52,316 bases of DNA, taken from positions 1 to 52,316 of IMG/VR virus record IMGVR_UViG_3300031918_000035; one strand, 5' to 3'. The number at the start of each line of letters is the position of its first letter. The first letter of the stretch is position 1. A program made the translations under genes and the position numbers. Origin of the DNA: a virus. The notes below the pieces were generated by a model that worked only from the letters and a program-made list of their open reading frames with translations, had not been told where the DNA came from and searched no databases. Positions 34,557 to 41,069 of the stretch are shown piece by piece.

Positions 34557-35672
34557 ATGAATATAGCTTTAATTGACAATGATCTACTAATGAGAGATAA
34601 TCATAATTTCCCCAACTTGGCAATTATGAAACTATCTGCATTTCATAAAAACAAAGGAGATGTCGTAGAAATAGCTACTTTTAATGAAATAAACCCTTTA
34701 GCGCTCTTTAAAAAAGAATACGATAAGATTTATATTTCAAAAGCTTTTACCGAAACACCAACGCCTTCATTTGTTTATAATTTACCAAATGTAAAGATTG
34801 GTGGCACTGGATTTTATTTTGATAAAGCAGAACCGTTGCCTTATGAAATAGAACACACAAAACCTGATTACGATGCTTATAATTCAGCTTATAGAATTAT
34901 AAAAGACACAATGTTTTATACTGATTATTCAATTGGCTATACTACTAGAGGATGCTTTAGACATTGCTTATTTTGTGTAAACATTAATAGTAATAAAGTT
35001 AAAGTACACAGTCATATTGATGAGTTTTATGATTCTTCAAGAAAAAAAATAGTTTTACTGGATGATAATGTTTTAGGATTACCAAACAATGAGCTTTTTA
35101 AAATATTTGATAAGTTTCAGGAAATAAATAAACCAATTAATTACAAACAAGGACTCGATATCCGCTTGCTTTCAAAAGAACGAATTGATAGGTTATTTAG
35201 GTTAAAATATGATGGAGGAAAAGGCGGGTTTACTTATTATTTTGCATTTGATTTATGGGAAAATAAATCCAAAATTGAAGAAAATTTAAAAATGTTTTCA
35301 GAAATGTATTTTGAAAGAAAGCCTGATGTAAAATGGTAAGAACGAAATTGTATTGTTTTTGCGGGTTTAACCCAAATAATGAAAAATCTGAAAACTACTG
35401 GTTAACCGATTTGGAAATACTTTTTAAACGATTTGAAATAATATTTAGATATAAGGCCGCCCCTTATGTAATGAAGCATAAAGATTATAAAGAAAGTCCC
35501 TTTTTTTTACGTTTATGATGAAGTTGCAAACTATATTAATTCAATAAATGGAACTTGTTTATCTATGAGCTTTAATGAATATTTGGATACAGCTTATAAA
35601 AACACAGTCAAAACACGTCAATTTAGAGATAAATACCCACAATTTAAAATATTATTTAACACTAAATTATAA
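34557..35672 (+). pseudogene. Radical-SAM-like phage protein broken by two frameshifts
   Basis: The first part (34557-35339, 260 residues) has CFRHCLFC (Cys133, Cys137, Cys140; CxxxCxxC), the Fe-S site of radical SAM enzymes, and an N-terminal cobalamin-binding-like region. It stops at TAA 35337-35339. A second frame (35333-35518) continues with LYCFCGFNPNNEKSENYWLT, which belongs to the same family. A third frame continues after the 8-T run near 35508 to TAA at 35670-35672 (ending KYPQFKILFNTKL). Both breaks are in homopolymers (AAAA and T8), so this is either real decay or sequencing error. The gene is inserted between a1 and b1; copy 2 of the module lacks it. Confidence 0.75.
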
Positions 35673-35677
35673 AAGAA

Positions 35678-35923
35678 ATGAAAACTTACTCATTGATCAA
35701 AACAAAGGCTGGCGAACGCAAAGGAACTGAAAATTCAAATTTTATTGGTGAAAATGAGAATGATCCTAAAATGTTGGCTGAAGTGAAAACTTACCTAACT
35801 GAATGGCTGAATAGTTATACAAGCATTTCGGATGAAGAAATTGCCGATTTGTTTTCTGCCTTCGCTGGCAGTTTTTCTTATGACGTTTGGAGCTTTGAAT
35901 TAATCGAAGAAAATGAAAATTAA
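35678..35923 (+). CDS. Module gene b1, variable member
   Basis: 81 residues. The ends (KTY-LIKTKAGERKGTE and GSFSYDVW-FELIEENEN) are conserved with b2 at 39010; the middle (residues about 33-62) differs strongly. The stop overlaps the Xre gene by 11 bases, so the two are probably translated together. The combination resembles a toxin-antitoxin or a regulated pair, but no toxin fold is recognised. Confidence 0.55.
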   Translation: MKTYSLIKTKAGERKGTENSNFIGENENDPKMLAEVKTYLTEWLNSYTSISDEEIADLFSAFAGSFSYDVWSFELIEENEN

Positions 35924-36110
35924 CGAAGCTATCAAGGCTGCAAGAATTGAGCAAAATATAACTCAAAAAGAACTTGCCGAAAAAATTGAAGTTCGCAAAG
36001 CCACAATTTCAGAGTTCGAGAGCGGTAAACATGCTCTCGGCTCTGACAAACTCGAAGCGATAATGAACGCTTTAAATCTGACATTTTCAAAATACACGGA
36101 CGCAGATTAG
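35913..36110 (+). CDS. Module gene c1, Xre-type HTH regulator
   Basis: 65 residues that are a single Xre/HTH_3 domain (ITQKELAEKIEVRKATISEF then ESGKHALGSDKLEAIMNALN). Almost identical to the second copy at 39248 (two substitutions near the C-terminus). It could bind the promoter of its own cassette, or act as an antitoxin to b1. The gene ends 7 bases before the left core of site B. Confidence 0.85.
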   Translation: MKINEAIKAARIEQNITQKELAEKIEVRKATISEFESGKHALGSDKLEAIMNALNLTFSKYTDAD

Positions 36111-36116
36111 CCTTGC

Positions 36117-36248
36117 AGTTAACGCTCCCGCCAATACACGCAGTTGGGGATTTGAAAGATAATTTGTCAAACATAAATAAAACTTAAAAAATGAATGAAC
36201 AAACGAAAACCACCGAAACCCCAATTGACGGGTATTTGGCTGTTATAA
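36117..36248 (+). repeat. attC-like site B (132 bp), with embedded start codon
   Basis: Left core AGTTAAC, right core GTTATAA. Arms pair AAC with GTT, GCCAATAC with GTATTTGGC, and GTTGGGG with CCCCAAT. The homology between the two a-b-c modules ends exactly at the left core GTTAAC. The ATG of the next gene (36191) lies inside the site. Confidence 0.75.
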
Positions 36249-36448
36249 CCAGTTTTTCAGCCTGTCCACATTGCGGAAGCACGTATGGTTATTATAGCCG
36301 AGTCAAAATATCTGGCACGGTTGATTATCAATGTGATTTTAACGGCAATGGCGAAAATACCAATATCGCAGATGGTTTTAATTACACAACAATCAGCAAA
36401 ACTTACAGATGTATCGAGTGTCGAAAGATAATCTGTCAGATACATTAA
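36191..36448 (+). CDS. Cassette zinc-ribbon protein, start inside site B
   Basis: 85 residues. CPHCGSTYGYY (about 24-34) and CIECRKIIC (about 76-84) give a zinc ribbon with the metal-binding Cys far apart. The first 17 residues (MNEQTKTTETPIDGYLA) are encoded by the att-like site B and resemble the start of the methyltransferase at 37622, which is encoded by site D. No other ATG occurs in this frame, so the gene uses the att-derived start. Function unknown; a nucleic-acid-binding role is possible. Confidence 0.55.
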   Translation: MNEQTKTTETPIDGYLAVITSFSACPHCGSTYGYYSRVKISGTVDYQCDFNGNGENTNIADGFNYTTISKTYRCIECRKIICQIH

Positions 36449-36454
36449 AATTGG

Positions 36455-36584
36455 TTATAACGGTGGAAGCTATACGCAGGGCAGGATGCGAAGCGATTCA
36501 CTTTCCTGTCCGAGAACTGGCTGATACGGGCTGCAACGCTCGAAAACTACGGCTGCCTGACTTGCCGGATAGCTGAAGTTAGCA
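36455..36584 (+). repeat. attC-like site C (130 bp)
   Basis: Left core TTATAAC, right core GTTAGCA. Arms pair TAAC/GTTA, AGCTAT/ATAGCT and CGCAGGGCAGG against CCTGACTTGCCGG. The same length as A and nearly the same sequence. Where the arms differ from A (TTAC against ATGC near 36485), the other arm also differs, so pairing is partly kept. Confidence 0.8.
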
Positions 36585-36619
36585 ACTAGGCGTTCATTCA
36601 TCAACTTAAATCTAAAAAT

Positions 36620-37201
36620 ATGCCTTGGTACGATTTAAACGAAAAAGTAGAAACGAAAAAGGATTATTTGCAAAGAGTCAAATATGATGAGATTATTTGC
36701 AAGAAAACTAAAAATTTCATTGACATTATTGGAGATGATTTATCCCCAAATGTTCAATATCGAATGGTAACGGAACAATCTTTTAATGCAATAGTCGTAA
36801 TTGAATATTTGCTTAAAAGATATGAGTTAGTTGAGATTTATATTGCTGTTTACCGAATGAATCAATTGTCAGTCAACAAACTAAAATCAATCATTGATGC
36901 CGGAAATATTAAATGTTCGATTTTGATTTCTTCGTTTTTTCGTGAAAACAAACGATATGAACGCTGGGCCGAAGAACTGATTATGTATGCCGAAAAAAGA
37001 GAAAATGTAGAAGTTTCTTTTGCTGTAAATCACGCGAAAGTTTTTATTGCAAAAACAAAGGATTTGAAATTTATAGTTTTTGAAGGGAGCGGAAATTTAT
37101 CCGATAATGCCAGGATAGAGCAATATTTGATTGAGGATAATGAAACAACATACAATTTTCATAAAGAATGGATTACTAACACTTTAAATTTAAAAAAATG
37201 A
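36620..37201 (+). CDS. Cassette PLD-like protein
   Basis: 193 residues. FAVNHAKVFIAKTKDLKFIV then EGSGNLSDNARIEQYLIEDN holds a phospholipase-D-type half site (His138, Lys140, Asn159). It is clearly related to the PLD-like protein at 48748-49344, next to the terminase genes (HAKV, S-N-DN-E). One HxK motif means it would need to dimerise for catalysis. It could be a nuclease, but the active-site completeness is uncertain. It overlaps the next gene by 4 bases, and the pair forms one cassette cargo. Confidence 0.65.
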   Translation: MPWYDLNEKVETKKDYLQRVKYDEIICKKTKNFIDIIGDDLSPNVQYRMVTEQSFNAIVVIEYLLKRYELVEIYIAVYRMNQLSVNKLKSIIDAGNIKCSILISSFFRENKRYERWAEELIMYAEKRENVEVSFAVNHAKVFIAKTKDLKFIVFEGSGNLSDNARIEQYLIEDNETTYNFHKEWITNTLNLKK

Positions 37202-37512
37202 AAATCGAAAAAGAAAACGAAGAGCAGATTATCAATTTCGGAGTATTTACATATGATGCTTTGAAAATGGCCAATATTCTAAATCTTGAAGAAGCTGAAA
37301 TTGCAAATGAAATGAGAGATAAAACATCTGATTTTTATAAGCTATATCAAAAAGGCTGCGATATGGCAGACTATGTAATTGATTTAAAATTATTCGAAAT
37401 GGCAAAGTCTGGCGATATAAAAGCTCTTGACAAATTAGATGATCGAAAAGAGATTCGAAATGCAGAAACAAGAGAAAGATTTAAAGAAATAGCAAGACAG
37501 AAAAGAGAATAA
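37198..37512 (+). CDS. Cassette small-terminase-like helical protein
   Basis: 104 residues, helical. TYDALKMANILNLEEAEIAN then YQKGCDMADYVIDLKLFEMA and KSGDIKALDKL has the layout of phage small-terminase-like proteins (YxKG then an (A/S)-G-D helix). The protein at 49319-49603 has the same pattern and also follows a PLD-like gene, so the two pairs are paralogous. ATGA overlap with the PLD-like gene. Role: perhaps DNA recognition for packaging or interference with it; inferred only. Confidence 0.5.
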   Translation: MKIEKENEEQIINFGVFTYDALKMANILNLEEAEIANEMRDKTSDFYKLYQKGCDMADYVIDLKLFEMAKSGDIKALDKLDDRKEIRNAETRERFKEIARQKRE

Positions 37513-37558
37513 AATTCAAGAAGATAAAGATCACCATCAACGAAGCACTTACGCTTGT

Positions 37559-37689
37559 TGCTAACGGTGTAGCATACACGAAGTTGGGGAATAGAAAGTA
37601 ATAACCTGTCAAATTTAACGAATGAAAATAGATACAGATACAGTAACAACCTGCACCGATACCCCAATTGCGGGTATGCGAAGTTATGC
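37559..37689 (+). repeat. attC-like site D (131 bp), with embedded start codon
   Basis: Left core TGCTAAC, right core GTTATGC. Arms pair TAAC/GTTA, GCATAC/GTATGC and AGTTGGGG/CCCCAATT, with CG pairs between. The ATGs of the methyltransferase frame at 37622 and 37676 both lie inside the site. Confidence 0.75.
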
Positions 37690-38419
37690 ACAGCTTTCAC
37701 ATGGATCTCTGTTCAGCGGGATTGAAGGTTTTGGATTAGGTGCTGCAATGGCTGGAATCAAAACGGTTTTTAGTTGCGAATTTGAAGATTTTCAAACAAG
37801 TATTATTAAAAAGAATTTTGGAGATGAACACGAAATCAATAGAGATATTAGAACGTATAAAAACCCGCCATTTGTTGACATCATTAGCGGTGGATTCCCT
37901 TGCCAGGACATCAGTATTGCTGGAAAAGGTATCGGAATTGGAGGTGAAAGAAGCGGCTTATGGTCTGAAATGTACCGTATTTGTGGGATCGTTAGACCAA
38001 AGTACATTATCATTGAAAACAGCCCAATGCTCCTTGTTCGAGGATTTGAGCAAGTCCTTTGCGACCTTTCCAAAATCGGGTATTATGCAGAATGGCAATG
38101 TTTATCTGGCACCGACTTTGGAATACAACAGGGTAGAGAGCGATTATATTGTATTGCCTACACCAACGAAATCGACAGCAAAAGGAGCTGCACGGAATCG
38201 GTATTTCGGAAGCCCTACTTACAGGGGAAATATACACGAGTATATCCGGGATGGAGAACAAGACAGTCTTTACCCTCACCCCGATTTGCTGGAAAATCTA
38301 ATGTCATTCCCGATAGGATGGACAGAACTCAGTCAATAGGTAATGCGGTTCAACCGATAATTTCTCATTATCTTTTTGAATGTATCAAAATGCACTACGC
38401 CAAATTAAGTTGTGCATAA
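37622..38419 (+). CDS. C5 cytosine DNA methyltransferase (cassette)
   Basis: 265 residues with the conserved motifs in order: SLFSGIEGFGLG (I, SAM binding, about 29-40), GGFPCQDIS (IV, catalytic Cys94), ENS (VI, 132-134), QGRERLYCIA (VIII) and SIGNAVQP (X, about 238-245). The target recognition region (about 180-235) is very short, so this is a compact enzyme. A second possible start, ATG 37676 (MRSYAQLSHGSL), is the more normal start for the family, and the extra 18 residues come from site D. The stop TAA (38417-38419) is part of the left core of site E. No restriction enzyme gene is beside it, so it is probably protective against host restriction. Confidence 0.9.
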   Translation: MKIDTDTVTTCTDTPIAGMRSYAQLSHGSLFSGIEGFGLGAAMAGIKTVFSCEFEDFQTSIIKKNFGDEHEINRDIRTYKNPPFVDIISGGFPCQDISIAGKGIGIGGERSGLWSEMYRICGIVRPKYIIIENSPMLLVRGFEQVLCDLSKIGYYAEWQCLSGTDFGIQQGRERLYCIAYTNEIDSKRSCTESVFRKPYLQGKYTRVYPGWRTRQSLPSPRFAGKSNVIPDRMDRTQSIGNAVQPIISHYLFECIKMHYAKLSCA

Positions 38420-38546
38420 CGGTCTGCAAGTACACGTCAGGGCTGGACTACGGGCTGAAACCTTTCTTGTCAGAGCAAAAGACCGGGCGAATAAATGCAG
38501 ACCGCACCGCACTGCTGCCAGACTTGCGGGTACTTTGCTGTTAACT
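38414..38546 (+). repeat. attC-like site E (133 bp)
   Basis: Left core GCATAAC, right core GTTAACT. Arms pair TAAC/GTTA, GCAAGTAC/GTACTTTGC and CAGGGCTGG/CCAGACTTG. Its stem box differs from A, C, B and D but is self-complementary. The homology of the two a-b-c modules begins exactly at the right core GTTAACTGC. Confidence 0.78.
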
Positions 38547-38622
38547 GCTGGGCTTCGTTTTGTATCAATTGTTACAAACAAGTAAAATAATTACGAAATA
38601 TCGAAAAATAATTGCAAAAAAG

Positions 38623-38654
38623 CTTGCATGATATTACTATATATCGTATCTTTA
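38623..38654 (+). promoter_or_regulatory. Promoter of the second a-b-c module
   Basis: TTG at 38624, 20 bases, then TATCTTTAC, identical to the promoter at 34193-34224. The cassette therefore brings its own promoter. Confidence 0.65.
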
Positions 38655-38685
38655 CTTCATCAAACAATCACAAATACAAAACATC

Positions 38686-38979
38686 ATGGCAACTTTAGAA
38701 ATCGGACAAAAAGGAAAATTAGGAAATGAAGTTTTAACAGTAGTTTCTTTTGATAACATGACTTTCAAATGCGACAACGGCAAAATGTACATGATTGCAA
38801 CTGCAAAATGGATGACTGAAGGAATTGAAACAGCAGCCCCAAAAGCAAAGAAAGTAAGAAAATACAACGCAGCTCCCGAAAATTATTTATCAGAAATGAC
38901 AAGAGAAGAATCAGATAGAGCTGAAGCATACATGGCAAATGCAAAATTCAGACAAGCAGGTAGCTCATTAAGAAAATAA
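38686..38979 (+). CDS. Module gene a2, unknown function
   Basis: 97 residues, a paralogue of the gene at 34256, with most differences around residues 19-30 (SFDNM replaces SISEPT). The leader DNA before it is almost identical to that of copy 1, more so than the coding part. The middle is Lys/Ala-rich and the end AYMANAKFRQAGSSLRK is the same. Function unknown. First gene of the right-hand copy of the module. Confidence 0.6.
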   Translation: MATLEIGQKGKLGNEVLTVVSFDNMTFKCDNGKMYMIATAKWMTEGIETAAPKAKKVRKYNAAPENYLSEMTREESDRAEAYMANAKFRQAGSSLRK

Positions 38980-39009
38980 TAACCATTATAACCATTAAAA
39001 CCATTTAAA

Positions 39010-39258
39010 ATGAAAACTTACTTATTGATCAAAACAAAAGCTGGCGAACGCAAAGGAACTGAAATTTCAAATTTCATTGGTGAAAATGAAAATGATCCTA
39101 AAATGTTGAAGGAAACTGAAACCTACCTTCGCGCCTGGTTGGATAGTTACAACAACAGCCTGACACTTGAAGAGATTGACAGACTGTTTGAAAATTTTGA
39201 AGGTAGTTTCTCTTATGACGTTTGGAATTTTGAATTAATCGAAGAAAATGAAAATTAA
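39010..39258 (+). CDS. Module gene b2, variable member
   Basis: 82 residues, paralogous to b1 at 35678. The N-terminal 30 and C-terminal 20 residues match, but the middle (LKETETYLRAWLDSYNNSLT against b1's LAEVKTYLTEWLNSYTSIS) differs, with one extra residue. It overlaps the Xre gene by 11 bases as in copy 1. A faster-changing gene between two conserved ones suggests a specificity or effector role. Confidence 0.55.
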   Translation: MKTYLLIKTKAGERKGTEISNFIGENENDPKMLKETETYLRAWLDSYNNSLTLEEIDRLFENFEGSFSYDVWNFELIEENEN

Positions 39259-39445
39259 CGAAGCCATCAAGGCTGCAAGAATTGAGCAAAATATAACTCA
39301 AAAAGAACTTGCCGAAAAAATTGAAGTTCGCAAAGCCACAATTTCAGAGTTCGAGAGCGGAAAACATGCTCTCGGCTCTGACAAGCTCGAAGCGATAATG
39401 AACGCTTTAAATCTGACTTTTTCAAAATGCACGGACGCAAATTAG
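39248..39445 (+). CDS. Module gene c2, Xre-type HTH regulator
   Basis: 65 residues, identical to c1 except two substitutions near the C-terminus (Tyr to Cys, Asp to Asn). A single HTH_3 domain. The stop is followed by CCTTGCAGTTAAC, the same string as after c1, which ends exactly where the two copies stop matching (39458). May repress the promoter of either copy. Confidence 0.85.
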   Translation: MKINEAIKAARIEQNITQKELAEKIEVRKATISEFESGKHALGSDKLEAIMNALNLTFSKCTDAN

Positions 39446-39452
39446 CCTTGCA

Positions 39453-39458
39453 GTTAAC
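39453..39458 (+). repeat. GTTAAC core F at the array end
   Basis: GTTAAC behind the second module. No right half of an att-like site was found in the next 130 bases, so it is only a core. It lies 51 bases before the recombinase start and is a candidate for the attI-like or end site. Confidence 0.5.
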
Positions 39459-39509
39459 TACTATATGTATTTTATTCTCACAACAAACTAACATTTAAAA
39501 CTTTACAGC

Positions 39510-40343
39510 ATGAACATCGGAAACTATCAACGGCAACTTTCCGACTGGATGAAGTACAAAAAATACTCTCCGGAAAGCATAAGCAATTACGTTTCTTGTA
39601 TCGGTAAGTTTCTCAAATATTTTGAAGATGAAGCAACAAAACCGAGTGAGATTTCTGCTGTTCAGATTAAAAAGTTTCTATCAACAAAACAGCAAGTAAA
39701 TACTCATAAGGCTTATTTGTGTGCAATAAAGTTGTTTTACGAAAAGGTTGGACATCAACCGAGAAAGCTCGATAATGTTGAATATCCACGATCTGAAAAG
39801 AAATTGCCAATTGTTTTGAGTCAGGATGAAATACAAAAAATGTTTGATGTTTGCGAAAACCTTAAACACCGCACTATTTTAGCATTGATTTACTCCTGTG
39901 GGTTGCGTGTTTCTGAAGTAATAAATCTGCAATGGAGTCACATCGACTGCAGCCGAATGATAATCAACATTATTTGCGCAAAAGGGCGCAAAGACCGACA
40001 AATTGCATTACCCGAAACCATAATACCACTACTGAAAAGTTATTACAAAGAATATCACACTGAAAAATATGTTTTGAATGGTCAGTTTGGATTAAAATAT
40101 TCAGACAGAAGCGTACTAGAGGTAATGAAGCAATTAGCCGCAAAATCAAAAATTAAAAAGCGAGTTTACACTCATCTTATCAGGCATAGCACATTTACGC
40201 ACATGGTTGAGCAGGGCACAGACATAAACCTCATTCAGCGAATTGCAGGCCACAACAATGTTAAAACAACGATGCTCTATTGTCATCTTTCTGATAATCT
40301 TATCAGCAGAATACAATCACCAATTTCTAACATTAGAATTTGA
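39510..40343 (+). CDS. Xer-like tyrosine recombinase at the array end
   Basis: 277 residues. A SAM-like N-terminal domain (about 5-85) and a catalytic domain with Arg133 (CGLRVSE), Lys158 (AKGRKDR), His222 and Arg225 (HLIRHS), His248 (AGHNN) and Tyr257 (TTMLYCHLSD): all six residues are present. It is 40-60 residues shorter than integron integrases. Between Lys158 and His222 it lacks the stretch that carries the IntI-specific insertion of IntI1. It ends RIQSPISNI, similar to the ends of Xer/IntI proteins. It should cut and rejoin the att-like sites upstream, inferred from position. It is read in the same direction as the cassette genes. Confidence 0.85.
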   Translation: MNIGNYQRQLSDWMKYKKYSPESISNYVSCIGKFLKYFEDEATKPSEISAVQIKKFLSTKQQVNTHKAYLCAIKLFYEKVGHQPRKLDNVEYPRSEKKLPIVLSQDEIQKMFDVCENLKHRTILALIYSCGLRVSEVINLQWSHIDCSRMIINIICAKGRKDRQIALPETIIPLLKSYYKEYHTEKYVLNGQFGLKYSDRSVLEVMKQLAAKSKIKKRVYTHLIRHSTFTHMVEQGTDINLIQRIAGHNNVKTTMLYCHLSDNLISRIQSPISNIRI

Positions 40344-40381
40344 TTCAAGTATTGGAGTTGTTGAACTAAAATCGTTATTAA

Positions 40382-40414
40382 CAAAAGCCTGTTCGTAGTT
40401 GAGCAGGCTTTTTA
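40382..40414 (+). terminator. Terminator after the recombinase
   Basis: AAAGCCTGTTC pairs with GAGCAGGCTTT, followed by T residues. It separates the array from the head genes. Confidence 0.85.
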
Positions 40415-40499
40415 TGTTTTTCGAACCATACATATTAAAATTAATTTCTATATTGTAACCGCTTCATTCACCGTGTTAATCCTATAACGCGATGTAAAA

Positions 40500-41069
40500 A
40501 TGACTTCACCCGATAAATTTGTAGTTTCCATACCAGTTAAGCCTTACGTAAAGCGCTTTATCGAATTGAACTACGGTTTACCTGCAGATTTCACCAATCA
40601 CCCCGAAATTCACAAGGTTGTATGCCGCTCGTTAAAGAAACCGCGCACTCAGTATGATAAACAATTTGAAAATAAATTGTGTACTTACACTGAAACAATT
40701 GAAATTGTAATATCACAGCGAGATTTCTACCGTTACGGTTGGGAGTTCTCGCGCACTGATGTGGTTGAATTTGGAAAGTCATTTGAATCAATCATTAAAT
40801 GTAACATGCACAATGTGGTGAATATTTACCGGGGTGTTGGACTATCGATTAAAGACAGCATCCAGAAATACCAGGTGCATTATAAAATGGAAGAAGAATA
40901 CTGGCCTTATGAGTCGATCAAGAAAGAATATTACCGCCGTAGGCCGGTAAACCAGATTGATTTTTTTGTTGAGATTATTGGTAAAATAGACGAATTATTT
41001 ATGCTCACATTGTCCCGCAAAAAGGACAATGTGACACCAAAAAAAATAGAATATGAAACAGTTGAATAA
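40500..41069 (+). CDS. Protein of unknown function at the start of the head module
   Basis: 189 residues, basic, mixed alpha/beta (FVVSIPVKPYVKRFIELNYG then a Tyr/Arg-rich helical part). No recognised catalytic motif. It overlaps the next gene by 17 bases, linking it to the structural operon. Possibly a regulator or DNA-binding protein of the late genes; not assigned. Confidence 0.5.
   Translation: MTSPDKFVVSIPVKPYVKRFIELNYGLPADFTNHPEIHKVVCRSLKKPRTQYDKQFENKLCTYTETIEIVISQRDFYRYGWEFSRTDVVEFGKSFESIIKCNMHNVVNIYRGVGLSIKDSIQKYQVHYKMEEEYWPYESIKKEYYRRRPVNQIDFFVEIIGKIDELFMLTLSRKKDNVTPKKIEYETVE

Noticed and set aside
35678-36110. Confident toxin-antitoxin call for genes b and c
   Set aside because: c is an Xre protein and overlaps b, but b has no recognisable toxin fold, so only a possibility is stated.
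37740-38339. A 199-residue frame inside the methyltransferase gene
   Set aside because: It overlaps in another frame the methyltransferase with all its conserved motifs, and shows no domain of its own.
33986-38546. CRISPR array
   Set aside because: The repeats are 130 bp, separated by genes of unequal length, and have paired arms. There are no short regular spacers and no cas genes.
39453-39640. A sixth full att-like site at F
   Set aside because: Only the left core GTTAAC is present; no complementary right arm with GTTA was found about 130 bp downstream.
39510-40343. Calling the recombinase a classical IntI and the array a true integron
   Set aside because: The segment holding the IntI-specific insertion is missing, the gene is at the unusual end of the array, and no full attI is identified. 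Integron-like is as far as the sequence allows.
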